Positions 26,673 to 35,124 are shown, counted from the stretch's first letter. The stretch is 64,000 nucleotides of DNA from Bdellovibrio sp. CG22_combo_CG10-13_8_21_14_all_39_27 (GCA_002786715.1 PCTW01000084.1:62001-126000); one strand, 5' to 3'. Numbers and translations: made by a program. The notes: generated from the sequence alone by a model not told the origin.

Positions 26673-27518
26673 TTGAAAGAACTATGGGTTCCCGTTTCCG
26701 CTGCAAAAGCACAGCAAAGATATGTCGACACACTCGCTAACAACATAGCGAACGTTAACACATCTGGCTTCAAGCGCGATACTCTTGTCTTTAAAGAATA
26801 TTTAACGTCTTTGGAAAAAGGCGCTGATATTGATTTGCCCTCTAAAGAATGGGCTCCCGAAGATTTTTATCGCTCCTACGGCGCAGAACATTCACACGTC
26901 AAAGTTGATGGATCTTTTACCGACTTTTCTCAAGGCCAAATGGTTCCAACTCAAAATCCATTTGATATCGCTCTCAAGGGCGATGGTATGTTTGAAGTTT
27001 TAACTCCAAACGGAATTCGTTACACACGCAAAGGAAGCTTCTCCCTCAACTCCGAAGGTTTCCTCGTTAATGAAAAGGGAAATTTTGTTTTGGCCAGTGT
27101 TGATTTACCCCAGGTGCAAAAGGAAGACCTCCTTGGTGCTATTTCCCAAATACCAGGACCAAGTGAGCGCAAAATTAAAATTGATGGAAACCTCAAAAGT
27201 CTTGGAGTGGCCCTTAATGGCGAAGTTGAAGCAAACGGGCTTTTGGCCGGAAAGATTTCAGTTGTTGAATTTAAAGATAAACAAGCTCTTCAAAGAGAAG
27301 GTGGAAGCTATTTTATCAATAAAGATGCAAACAATATTAAAATATCTTCTAACTCGACACAGACACTACAAGGTTTTGTCGAGCAATCAAATGTAAATGC
27401 AATTCAGGAAATGTCTGAACTTATTAAGGCATCAAGACAGTTTGAAAATATTCAAAGAGCAATCAAAACTTACGACAACATGGCGGGGAAGGCATATAAT
27501 GAAATTACTAAATTCTAA
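26673..27518 (+). CDS. flgF: Flagellar basal-body rod protein FlgF
   Basis: This 281-residue proximal rod component of the flagellum has the shared rod/hook N-terminal motif TLANNIANVNTSGFKRD, a central FlgF/G domain (NPFDIALKGDGMFEVLTPNG) and the C-terminal LIKASRQFENIQRAIKTYDN. The start is taken as TTG 26673 because AGGAGG lies at 26661. An extension to ATG 26625 would lack a ribosome site and add non-family residues. It is the first gene of the plus-strand flagellar cluster and ends inside flgG. Confidence 0.92.
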   Translation: MKELWVPVSAAKAQQRYVDTLANNIANVNTSGFKRDTLVFKEYLTSLEKGADIDLPSKEWAPEDFYRSYGAEHSHVKVDGSFTDFSQGQMVPTQNPFDIALKGDGMFEVLTPNGIRYTRKGSFSLNSEGFLVNEKGNFVLASVDLPQVQKEDLLGAISQIPGPSERKIKIDGNLKSLGVALNGEVEANGLLAGKISVVEFKDKQALQREGGSYFINKDANNIKISSNSTQTLQGFVEQSNVNAIQEMSELIKASRQFENIQRAIKTYDNMAGKAYNEITKF

Positions 27519-28353
27519 TAAAATCTTCTTACTTATCTTTTGCCTAGCGGCTTTTGATGCGCACGCAATGTTAAGAGCACTTAATACTGCTGCAACTGGA
27601 ATGGCGGCGCAAGAAATGAACGTCAGTACCATTTCTAACAATATCGCGAACGTTAACACTATTGGATACAAAAAAAATAGAACTGAATTCGACACACTTC
27701 TTTACCAAACGGTAGAAGAAGCTGGCGCACGTTCTGATGCCAACACTGTCTATAATGTTGGGACTCAGATTGGTAGTGGTACCAAAGTCTCAGCGGTGAG
27801 AAAGGAATTTAGCCAAGGCTCACCTCAAATTACCAACAATCCTTTTGATCTTATGATCAATGGAGATGGCTTCTTTGGAATTCTCCTTCCTAATCAGGAG
27901 GTAAAATACACTAGAGATGGAGCCTTTAATGTTGATAGCCAAGGTAACTTGGTAAATAAGAATGGATATAGAGTTGTTCCGGGCATTGTCGTTCCTGCCG
28001 GAACAATTAACGTTAACATTACTGAGGATGGTCTTGTTGAAGCTTTCACATCTGGTCAAGTTGAGCCAACTCAAGTCGGCCAAATTCCACTTTTCACTTT
28101 TATTAATCCCGTTGGCCTAAAATCAATTGGCCAAAATCTCTACACCGTTACAAGTGCAAGCGGTCAGCCCGTAAGCAACATTGCCGGCCAAAACAATGCT
28201 GGAGTCGTTCAACAAGGATCACTTGAAGCTTCAAACGTGAGTATCATGAACGAAATGACCGATCTCATTAAAGCGCAAAGAGCTTATGAAATGAACTCTA
28301 GAGTAATGAAAGTTGCAGATGAGATGCTTCAGACGGTGAACAATATAAGATGA
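27499..28353 (+). CDS. flgG: Flagellar distal rod protein FlgG with signal-peptide-like N-terminus
   Basis: This distal rod protein has MLRALNTAATGM, TISNNIANVNTIGYKKNRTE, NPFDLMINGDGFFGI and the C-terminal LIKAQRAYEMNSRVMKVADE. The best ribosome site (GGGGAAGG) points to ATG 27499, which gives 284 residues. The first 23 of these form a textbook Sec signal peptide: a basic start, a hydrophobic core (FLLIFCLAAF) and DAHA just before the canonical first Met at 27568. The usual FlgG starts at that Met and is exported by the flagellar type III system. The internal ATG has no visible ribosome site. It overlaps flgF by 20 bases. Confidence 0.93.
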   Translation: MKLLNSNKIFLLIFCLAAFDAHAMLRALNTAATGMAAQEMNVSTISNNIANVNTIGYKKNRTEFDTLLYQTVEEAGARSDANTVYNVGTQIGSGTKVSAVRKEFSQGSPQITNNPFDLMINGDGFFGILLPNQEVKYTRDGAFNVDSQGNLVNKNGYRVVPGIVVPAGTINVNITEDGLVEAFTSGQVEPTQVGQIPLFTFINPVGLKSIGQNLYTVTSASGQPVSNIAGQNNAGVVQQGSLEASNVSIMNEMTDLIKAQRAYEMNSRVMKVADEMLQTVNNIR

Positions 28354-29231
28354 AATATTTAAAGACCTTATTCACATTTTTAGCTTTCTCCAACATTGCA
28401 CTTGCTTGCAATGTTTCGCTTTTTTCTCGAATCTATATCGTTAAACCTGACAATTTAACCATGAAGGATTTAGTCAAAGCGAGCGATTGCTCCAGAGATG
28501 TAAATTCTAAAATATTCCATTTCTTAAAGTCAGGTCGTGGCACCATCACTTCAGCGATGTTATTAGAACATGTGTTGGATTCTGCTGTTACTATTGAGCC
28601 TCAAAAAATTGTAGTAGAAGATTTTACTTCTTTCCTTGAGCGCTCACTTAACTTTACTAGTGACAGAAAGATAATCTCATTAAGCTTAGTTACTGGAGCT
28701 CCTACTGTTTCACTTTTAAACAACCAATTTCTTTCTTCAACCTGTTCAGAATGTACTAAGCCGGGAAATTCAACAGCGAAGCTCAATATTACAAACGCTT
28801 TAGAAAATACCAATACTACTCAATGGATTAATATCCAGGTGGGTGTTCGTGCTCACGTTTTCAAAGCTGCATCTAACATTCCAGCTTTTACAAAAATCGA
28901 GAATAATGGGCTCTTGCTGGAAGAAGATATTTATACTTCCGAGCCAGCGAAATTTGCATCAAGCTTTTCCGAGCTTAAGTACCGTCAAATTGTTCGTCCA
29001 GTGCAAAAAGGCCAACCAATTGAGCTCACTTCAACTATGCCCTACGCAGTGGTTAAAAGTGGTGAAACAATAAAAATCATCACGAAGAGTTCAAATATTT
29101 CAATTGAGACCACAGGTATATGCTTAGAGCAAGGTCATGTTGATCAGTTGATAAGAATTAAGAATTTAAATAGTAACAAAATTTTTAGCGCTAAAATCGT
29201 TGACAAGAATACTGCTAGGATCGATTTATGA
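28350..29231 (+). CDS. flgA: Flagellar P-ring assembly chaperone FlgA
   Basis: This 293-residue periplasmic chaperone is needed for FlgI polymerisation into the P ring. A Sec signal peptide (about residues 1-19, ending ALA before Cys20) is followed by a divergent N-terminal half and a C-terminal SAF-type domain (IPAFTKIENNGLLLEEDIYT, KYRQIVRPVQKGQPIELTST, VKSGETIKIITKSSNISIE). It overlaps flgG by four bases and flgH by four, as in a tightly coupled operon. Confidence 0.88.
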   Translation: MKYLKTLFTFLAFSNIALACNVSLFSRIYIVKPDNLTMKDLVKASDCSRDVNSKIFHFLKSGRGTITSAMLLEHVLDSAVTIEPQKIVVEDFTSFLERSLNFTSDRKIISLSLVTGAPTVSLLNNQFLSSTCSECTKPGNSTAKLNITNALENTNTTQWINIQVGVRAHVFKAASNIPAFTKIENNGLLLEEDIYTSEPAKFASSFSELKYRQIVRPVQKGQPIELTSTMPYAVVKSGETIKIITKSSNISIETTGICLEQGHVDQLIRIKNLNSNKIFSAKIVDKNTARIDL

Positions 29232-29956
29232 AATTATTACTTCTTCTTTTAACTACTTTACTGATGAGCTCTTGTTCGAGCTACATTAGTCAGATGTATA
29301 AAGATCTTGATCGTGCTGAAGGAAAAGAAAATCCTCAGCAATCTCAGGATAAATTTGATCTCTATCGTAAAAAAGCGCAAATGCCAGCAACGAGTAATAC
29401 CAGACAGCTCCTTCCACAAACCAGAAGATCTTATAAGCCAAGTGAGGATGCACAACGAAGATATAAGGCAAATGACCTCAATGACAATTCAAACGATGGC
29501 AGTCTCTGGACGGCATCAAGCTCTAAGACGGACTATCTCTTCACGCATGACGTAGATAAAAAGAATGGCGACATTGTTCTCATTCAAGTTATGGGTAATC
29601 TCAAAAATGAGATTACCGCTGAACTCAAACGCGCCTTTCCAGATCCCATTCGCAAGAAAGCTGATCCTGCCAAACCTGCCGATCCTGCCGCGGCCGCTGC
29701 TGCTGCTGCCACACCCGCTTCGGCAACCGAAGAGCCGACAGGAGAAGATGGTAAAGTCTATGACAGAATTTCATCTGTTGTAGTTGAAGAAATTAACAAG
29801 GATCACGTCTTAATTCGCGGTCGAAAAAATCTTCTCTATAAAAATCGGAAAAGACTCGTCGAAGTTCAAGCCCTTGTTTCCAAAAAAGATATCACGGTTG
29901 ATGACACACTTGATTCTGAGAAAATCTTAGAATCATCTATTACTGTTTTGAGGTAG
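29228..29956 (+). CDS. flgH: Flagellar L-ring lipoprotein FlgH
   Basis: This 242-residue outer-membrane lipoprotein forms the L ring. A short hydrophobic signal ends in the lipobox MSSCSS (Cys16). Family features include SLWTASSSKTDYLFTHDVDKKNGDIVLIQ and the C-terminal VVVEEINKDHVLIRGRKNLLYKNRKRLVEVQALVSK. Between them lies an unusual Lys/Pro/Ala-rich insert (about residues 140-170, with a run of eight alanines) followed by an acidic stretch. It sits between flgA and flgI. Confidence 0.88.
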   Translation: MKLLLLLLTTLLMSSCSSYISQMYKDLDRAEGKENPQQSQDKFDLYRKKAQMPATSNTRQLLPQTRRSYKPSEDAQRRYKANDLNDNSNDGSLWTASSSKTDYLFTHDVDKKNGDIVLIQVMGNLKNEITAELKRAFPDPIRKKADPAKPADPAAAAAAAATPASATEEPTGEDGKVYDRISSVVVEEINKDHVLIRGRKNLLYKNRKRLVEVQALVSKKDITVDDTLDSEKILESSITVLR

Positions 29957-29960
29957 TCGT

Positions 29961-30959
29961 ATGAAGTATTTATTTTGTTTTTTGCTCGTTCTCAATGTTG
30001 GTTATGCTCAAACATCTAGTCGACTTAAGGACCTCGTCACTGTAAAGGGTGTTCGTGAGAATCCTCTAATCGGTTACGGACTTGTAATAGGACTCAAAGG
30101 AACAGGCGATGGCGGCGGTGAAATCACTAACAGTTCTATGAAACTAATGTTTCAAAAGCTAGGCCTCAATCCTCAACGTGAAATTTCTTCTAAGAACGTA
30201 GCAAGTGTCATTGTAACAGCAAAGTTACCGTCGTTTGCACGCTTAGGACAAAAGCTTGATATTACCGTTTCATCAATTGGTGATGCTTCTTCACTTGCTG
30301 GTGGTACCTTACTGGTAACTCCTCTCAAGGGCGGAGATGGTAACGTCTATGCTGTGGCAAATGGTGCTCTATCTATTGGAGGCCTAAAAAAAGGAGCCGA
30401 GTTCCCTACTACCGGCAGAGTGATAAGTGGCGGAACAGTTGAAAAAGAAATAGCAATGGACTTTGACAAGAAAAACTCGCTCCGTTTGGCTTTGAATAAT
30501 TCTGATTTTACGACTGCTGCTCGCATTGAGAAAACGATAAATGAAGAGCTTGGTGGCAAGTATGCAATTGCTCGAGATGCAACAACGATAGATCTCGTCG
30601 TTCCTGTAAATTATCAAAGAAATGTCGTTCAGTTATTGGCAATTATCGAAAATTTTCGCGTACACACAGATAATAAGGCCAAAATCATCATCAATGAGAA
30701 AACTGGGACCATTGTGGCCGGTGGGGACATCTTACTGAATCCTGTGGCCATTAGTCATGGAAACCTGACCATTGAGATCAAGGGTGAAAGTGGTGGAAGT
30801 GATAAGCCCAACCACCTCTATTATGTTGACCAAAAAGGTACACTAAATGATTTAGTCAAAAGTTTGAACGCCTTAGGTGCAACACCTGAAGATCTCATTT
30901 CGATTTTTCAAACACTTAAGAGTAATGGGGCATTGATTGCAGAACTTGAGTTAATATAG
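29961..30959 (+). CDS. flgI: Flagellar P-ring protein FlgI
   Basis: This 332-residue periplasmic protein forms the P ring around the rod. It has a Sec signal (cleavage likely after GYA). The strongly conserved RLKDLVTVKGVRENPLIGYG and LVIGLKGTGDGG follow. The C-terminal half has EKTGTIVAGGDILLNPVAIS and LVKSLNALGATPEDLISIFQ. It starts four bases after flgH. Confidence 0.97.
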   Translation: MKYLFCFLLVLNVGYAQTSSRLKDLVTVKGVRENPLIGYGLVIGLKGTGDGGGEITNSSMKLMFQKLGLNPQREISSKNVASVIVTAKLPSFARLGQKLDITVSSIGDASSLAGGTLLVTPLKGGDGNVYAVANGALSIGGLKKGAEFPTTGRVISGGTVEKEIAMDFDKKNSLRLALNNSDFTTAARIEKTINEELGGKYAIARDATTIDLVVPVNYQRNVVQLLAIIENFRVHTDNKAKIIINEKTGTIVAGGDILLNPVAISHGNLTIEIKGESGGSDKPNHLYYVDQKGTLNDLVKSLNALGATPEDLISIFQTLKSNGALIAELELI

Positions 30960-31015
30960 TCATTTTTTTCACTAGGAGATTTTTTTTCCTATTTGTGATA
31001 AAATAACAAGAGGAA

Positions 31016-31051
31016 TCCCAGGATGGGAGACCACTGATACCAGGAAGGTAT
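31016..31051 (+). promoter_or_regulatory. Tandem CsrA-type hairpins in the flgJ leader
   Basis: Two small hairpins lie before flgJ. The first (31016-31028) has stem TCCC/GGGA and loop AGGAT. The second (31037-31051) has a perfect 5-bp stem ATACC/GGTAT and loop AGGAA; it covers the Shine-Dalgarno and ends two bases before the TTG start at 31054. CsrA dimers commonly bridge two such sites. The second hairpin has the same geometry as the one in front of flgF. Confidence 0.6.
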
Positions 31052-31053
31052 GA

Positions 31054-31455
31054 TTGAATATAACAGATAAAAAGCCATTACCTATTGCTTCTCAGAGCAA
31101 ATCTAAGGAATTCGTTCCAGATAAATTCAAAGAAGTCGCTGGCTCTATGGAGCAGCAGTTTTCTGAAATGATGCTTCAAGAAATGCATAAGACCATTGAT
31201 CGCACTGAACCTGAAAATAATGCTGAAACTTTTTATAAATCTCTTCAGACTCAAGAGTATGCAAAGTCACTTTCAAATGGTGATGACGGAACAGGACTTA
31301 AGAAAATGATTCTCGACCAGATCTACCCACAACATATGCGGAATGAAATTAACTTCCGTCGATTTCAAGGTCAACAACTAGCGGCCAATCAGCCCAAGAT
31401 GCCAAAAAAACCTGAACAACAATTGATTCAGGGAAAGGAGCTCAATCATGAGTAG
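31054..31455 (+). CDS. flgJ: Flagellar rod-binding protein FlgJ-like (no muramidase domain)
   Basis: This 133-residue protein corresponds to the N-terminal rod-capping half of FlgJ. It has KFKEVAGSMEQQFSEMMLQE and FYKSLQTQEYAKSLSNGDDG, the family pattern. The glucosaminidase domain found in gammaproteobacterial FlgJ is absent, as in many other phyla, so rod penetration of the wall must use another enzyme. The start is TTG 31054, just after a hairpin that contains its ribosome site. The C-terminus is Gln- and Lys-rich and overlaps flgM by eight bases. Confidence 0.85.
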   Translation: MNITDKKPLPIASQSKSKEFVPDKFKEVAGSMEQQFSEMMLQEMHKTIDRTEPENNAETFYKSLQTQEYAKSLSNGDDGTGLKKMILDQIYPQHMRNEINFRRFQGQQLAANQPKMPKKPEQQLIQGKELNHE

Positions 31456-31780
31456 TATAGATCCAAGCTTAAATCGTTCTAGTTTCTTTCCTAACAGCCG
31501 ACCTAAATCTAAGTCGAGCTCTACTCGTGCCATTGAAACTTCCATTCAGCGAAATCCGGCTGAACGTGCGGACATGCTTCAAAAGAGTACGGCCAAGGAC
31601 GCTAAGGTAGATATAAATCTTGCAACTAAGGACTTTGCCAGAATTAGAAAAGCCGTTGATGCAGCTCCAGAGAGAGACAATAGTGCCAAAATCAATCAGC
31701 TTAAGGAACAGATTAATGCTGGAACTTATAATGTTGATTACGACGCACTTGCAGACAAAATTATTAGCGAAGGATTCTAA
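31448..31780 (+). CDS. flgM: Anti-sigma-28 factor FlgM
   Basis: This 110-residue regulator has a disordered N-terminal half and the FlgM domain at the C-terminus (DFARIRKAVDAAPERDNSAK, LKEQINAGTYNVDYDALADK). FlgM holds the flagellar sigma factor FliA inactive until it is exported through the completed hook. AAGGAG lies seven bases before the ATG. It overlaps flgJ by eight bases and flgN by one. FliA is not in this window. Confidence 0.88.
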   Translation: MSSIDPSLNRSSFFPNSRPKSKSSSTRAIETSIQRNPAERADMLQKSTAKDAKVDINLATKDFARIRKAVDAAPERDNSAKINQLKEQINAGTYNVDYDALADKIISEGF

Positions 31781-32283
31781 TGAACACAACAGAGCTTAAT
31801 CTTCTCTATTTTCGTTTTACAGATATTTGGAAGCAATTTTGTGAGCTCCATAATGACCTGTTCTTTCTTTCGTTAGATGAATACTCATGTCTTTTATCTA
31901 GTGACGTTGAAGCGATTGAAGCGAAAGTATCAGAGAAAAAAGAAGTGATAGAGAGAATCGGACAAATCGAACAAGTCAGAACTCAATGTTTTAATGAAAT
32001 TCAAACATTACTAGGTCCTGATAATAATATGAAAAACTTCAGAGAGCTGATTGATTATTTCAGCAATACAATGCCTGAAGAAAAAGAGCATAAACATCTT
32101 CAGCGTTTTAATAATTTATTAATTGATCTCATTGGTAAAATCAAAGATCAAAATAAGAAAACACAATTATTTATAAACAAGGCGATCTATTCATTGCAAA
32201 CCATTCGTGATGAAGCAATGGGAGTTAAGCCAAATACTGTTTACAATAAAAAAGGTGTCGCAACCAAGAACTTGACGACTTAG
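31780..32283 (+). CDS. flgN: FlgN-like export chaperone
   Basis: This 167-residue, largely helical cytoplasmic protein lies between flgM and flgK, the usual position of the FlgN chaperone that delivers FlgK and FlgL to the export gate. It has a coiled-coil-like region (LSSDVEAIEAKVSEKKEVIE) and a C-terminal INKAIYSLQTIRDEAMGVKP, which resembles FlgN tails. Sequence similarity of this family is weak, so the call rests partly on context. The start overlaps the flgM stop (TAATG). Confidence 0.75.
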   Translation: MNTTELNLLYFRFTDIWKQFCELHNDLFFLSLDEYSCLLSSDVEAIEAKVSEKKEVIERIGQIEQVRTQCFNEIQTLLGPDNNMKNFRELIDYFSNTMPEEKEHKHLQRFNNLLIDLIGKIKDQNKKTQLFINKAIYSLQTIRDEAMGVKPNTVYNKKGVATKNLTT

Positions 32284-32291
32284 GCGGACGA

Positions 32292-33755
32292 GTGGCTGAT
32301 TTACTAAGTATTGGTAAAACTGGATTATCGGCTTCAAAGAAGTCACTTGAGGTGACAGGGCACAATATTGCCAACGTAAATACCGAAGGCTACTCAAGAC
32401 AACGAGTGCTTCAACAAACAAACGTTCCTATAAATAAAGGCGGACTCATTTTTGGTACTGGTAACAGAATCAAAAATATCAACAGAGTTCACGATCCTTA
32501 TATCGAAAAAAGACTACAAAAAAGCACATCTGAAAAACACTTTTTTCAACAACGTGCTGATCAATTAGGTCTAGTTGAAAACGTCTTTAATGAAGTTGAT
32601 AACGAAGGCTTAAACAAACTCTTAAATAAGTTTTTTAACTCTTTTAGAGAGCTTGCCAATCAACCAGAAAATGAAACTATTCGTTCAGTTGTTCGAGACA
32701 CGGCCAATATCGTAGTTCGAGACTTCAGAAGAATTCGTGAAACCATGGATGATATCGCAAGAGGAGCCGACCAAAAGCTTTTGACTGAAATTGAAGATAT
32801 CAACTCCTTGGTAAAAAACGTTGCGAACTTGAATAAAAAAATCGCAGCTCTTGAAGCTGGCGGTGAAGAAACTGGGGATCTTCGCGACCAAAGAGATCTT
32901 GCTATTCGTTCACTTTCAAAATCATTTCATGTGGAAACATATATTGATGGCAAAAATCATTATGTCGTTTCAGCAAAGAACGTCGGAACTTTAGTCGCAG
33001 GCGGAGAATATCAAGAATTAGCGGCCAGTGGAACAACTAAAGCTGACGGTGATTCCGGACTTGATGGATCTGTTGAAGTTTTCTTCAAAAGTCGACCTTC
33101 AAGCCCACTCGGTCAAAAATTTATCAGTGGTAACGTAGCTTCGCTTTTAAAAGCACGCAATGAAGATATTAAAGTTCTTCGCGAAAAAATGGATGGATTG
33201 GCTTATAACTTTGTTAACACTGTGAATTCAATCCATCGCAAAGGCTTTGTGAATCGACCTGTAGAGCTCGACGCAGCTGGAAATCCCCTTCCTTTTGATA
33301 AGCGTGGCCCAGTTACTGGAATTAATTTTTTCAAGGTTCCAAATGGAATTGATAATACCGCCCTAGAATTGGATCTTAGTGACGAAGTGAAGAGCGATCT
33401 TTCAAATATCGTGACTGGTTTCGATGCTAACAGTCCTGGCGATAACAGAATTGCTGTTGCCATTTCTGAAGTCCAAAAAGAGCGAATTCTAGATGATGGC
33501 GAATCAACCTTCGAAGAATCATATCTTCAAATGATAGGTAATATTGGTATTGAAACCAGCAAAGCAAACTTTGATGCCGAACAATCCGAGGGACTTCTCG
33601 CTCAAGCGAACGCTCTTCGAGAAAGAACATCTGGTGTCTCAATCGATGAAGAAACGGCTAACTTGGTACGCTTTCAACATGCTTACGACGCTTCTGCAAA
33701 AGTGATGAAAACGGCTAATGAAATGTTTGATACTGTCTTAAGTATTAAGAGGTAA
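32292..33755 (+). CDS. flgK: Flagellar hook-associated protein 1 FlgK
   Basis: This 487-residue protein forms the hook-filament junction. The N-terminal motif is LSASKKSLEVTGHNIANVNT followed by EGYSRQRV. The C-terminal coiled segment has SIDEETANLVRFQHAYDASA and KTANEMFDTVLSIKR. The start is GTG 32292 with GGACGA upstream. It is 8 bases after flgN and 5 before flgL. Confidence 0.96.
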   Translation: MADLLSIGKTGLSASKKSLEVTGHNIANVNTEGYSRQRVLQQTNVPINKGGLIFGTGNRIKNINRVHDPYIEKRLQKSTSEKHFFQQRADQLGLVENVFNEVDNEGLNKLLNKFFNSFRELANQPENETIRSVVRDTANIVVRDFRRIRETMDDIARGADQKLLTEIEDINSLVKNVANLNKKIAALEAGGEETGDLRDQRDLAIRSLSKSFHVETYIDGKNHYVVSAKNVGTLVAGGEYQELAASGTTKADGDSGLDGSVEVFFKSRPSSPLGQKFISGNVASLLKARNEDIKVLREKMDGLAYNFVNTVNSIHRKGFVNRPVELDAAGNPLPFDKRGPVTGINFFKVPNGIDNTALELDLSDEVKSDLSNIVTGFDANSPGDNRIAVAISEVQKERILDDGESTFEESYLQMIGNIGIETSKANFDAEQSEGLLAQANALRERTSGVSIDEETANLVRFQHAYDASAKVMKTANEMFDTVLSIKR

Positions 33756-33760
33756 TATAA

Positions 33761-34780
33761 GTGGGAAGAGTTTCTGACAATAGTTCAACCGCTTCAGTGA
33801 ATTATTCACTGAATCGGATTAAATCAAAGATGGAGGACTTGCAACTCAAGGGCTCTACTTTGAAGCAATTGACGAAACCATCTGATAGTCCAGTCAATAA
33901 CGTTGAAGCTTTAACCATTACTTCTCAGTTAAGTGATAATGCTCAATATTTACGTAATGCTGATTACGCAACGATGTATCTCAATATAACTGAAAAATCT
34001 CTTGAGGAAATGACAGATCTTTTGACCAAGGCAAAAGAGATTGCCATTGCTCAGTCTTCAGATTTTTACGATGAAAACATAAGAAAAAATATCGCCAATG
34101 AAATTGTACAAATTCGCAACCAAGTTTCAGCGATTGCCAATAAGCGCGTCGGTCAGAAGTATATTTTTTCTGGGTTTAAGACTCTCACCAAACCCTTTGA
34201 CGATAGCGGAAAGTACTTAGGTGACAATGGTTCCATTAAGTTAGAAGTTTCCAAAGATTTCTTTGTTCCGATTAACCTTAATGGTCATGAAGTTTTTATA
34301 TCGGATGAGAAAAATTCATTTAAGAACAACAATACGATTCCGACTTTAGATAATCAGGGTAAGGAAGAAAAGCAAGATCCGGCTCAAGCAACACAAAGCC
34401 GAGACCTGGCTTCGATTGATGCCCAAGACGATGGTTTTGGCACACGAGGCAGCTTATTCTCTCAACTTGATACCTTTGTCGCAGCACTTGAAAACAATGA
34501 CGCCGAAATGATCCAAAGCTTGCTCGAGAAATTCGATGACAGTATTTCGCGTCTTGTCACACTTCGAACCAGAGCAGGCTCACTTTTGGGTTCCATTGCC
34601 ACCGCCAAATCCACTATGGAAAGCAATAATGTGGATAGGGCTGAGCGTCGAAGTAATCTTGTGGATGCTGACATCGCCGAACTTTTTTCAGATATTACAA
34701 AGCAACAAAATGTATTGAAAACCACCTACCAAGCCAGTAAGAGTGTTTTAAATCAGTCATTGCTTGATTTTATTAAGTAA
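33761..34780 (+). CDS. flgL: Flagellar hook-associated protein 3 FlgL
   Basis: This 339-residue flagellin-like junction protein has an N-terminal helix with LQLKGSTLKQLTKPSDSPVN and a C-terminal helix with SNLVDADIAELFSDITKQQN followed by TTYQASKSVLNQSLLDFIK. The start is GTG 33761 with AAGAGG upstream. It is the last structural gene before csrA-fliW. No flagellin gene is in the window. Confidence 0.94.
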   Translation: MGRVSDNSSTASVNYSLNRIKSKMEDLQLKGSTLKQLTKPSDSPVNNVEALTITSQLSDNAQYLRNADYATMYLNITEKSLEEMTDLLTKAKEIAIAQSSDFYDENIRKNIANEIVQIRNQVSAIANKRVGQKYIFSGFKTLTKPFDDSGKYLGDNGSIKLEVSKDFFVPINLNGHEVFISDEKNSFKNNNTIPTLDNQGKEEKQDPAQATQSRDLASIDAQDDGFGTRGSLFSQLDTFVAALENNDAEMIQSLLEKFDDSISRLVTLRTRAGSLLGSIATAKSTMESNNVDRAERRSNLVDADIAELFSDITKQQNVLKTTYQASKSVLNQSLLDFIK

Positions 34781-34805
34781 TAAGATTTATTTTCCTTCTT
34801 TTTAC

Positions 34806-34834
34806 TTGCTTTTGTTAATTCTAAATAATATATG
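34806..34834 (+). promoter_or_regulatory. Possible promoter of csrA
   Basis: TTGCTT (34806-34811), a 17-base spacer and TATATG (34829-34834) would start transcription near 34841, a few bases before the CsrA-type hairpin. The -10 box is weak. Confidence 0.3.
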
Positions 34835-34847
34835 AGAGCTTCGGACC

Positions 34848-34862
34848 GAATCAGGATGGTTC
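34848..34862 (+). promoter_or_regulatory. CsrA-type hairpin in the csrA leader
   Basis: GAATC and GGTTC form a 5-bp stem (one G-U pair) with loop AGGAT, 23 bases before the csrA start. The core C-AGGAT-G is identical to that of the first flgJ hairpin. It suggests that CsrA binds its own mRNA. A second small stem, CCTC/GAGG with loop TAA, includes the csrA ribosome site. Confidence 0.55.
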
Positions 34863-34885
34863 TGTAGACCCTCTAAGAGGTTGTT

Positions 34886-35116
34886 ATGTTGGTTTTGACA
34901 CGGAAGCTAGGTGAAAGTATTGCAATCGATGACCATATCAAGATTGTGGTCGTATCTATTAAGGGCAAGCAAGTTCGTCTTGGCATAAAAGCGCCCAAAG
35001 AAACAAAAATCCATAGAGAAGAAGTCTATAAGGCTATTCAGGATCAAAATGAGGAAGCGGCGCAGTCTGACATTACCTCACTTTCTGATCTTACGAGCGA
35101 CCTCAATAAGAAGTAA
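34886..35116 (+). CDS. csrA: Carbon storage regulator CsrA
   Basis: This 76-residue RNA-binding dimer controls translation by binding GGA motifs in mRNA leaders. The family core is complete: MLVLTRKLGESIAIDDHIKI, then VRLGIKAPKETKIHREEVY with the RNA-contacting L4, R6 and R44. The C-terminal tail (about 20 residues, Ser/Asp-rich) is longer than in Escherichia coli. It lies between flgL and fliW. In such genomes FliW binds CsrA and lifts repression of flagellar mRNAs. Confidence 0.97.
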   Translation: MLVLTRKLGESIAIDDHIKIVVVSIKGKQVRLGIKAPKETKIHREEVYKAIQDQNEEAAQSDITSLSDLTSDLNKK

Positions 35117-35124
35117 ATTCCTAC

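Noticed and set aside
30965-31010. Terminator after flgI (AGGA, T-run, TCCT)
   Set aside because: The possible stem is only four pairs and the T-run lies in the loop, not after the stem.
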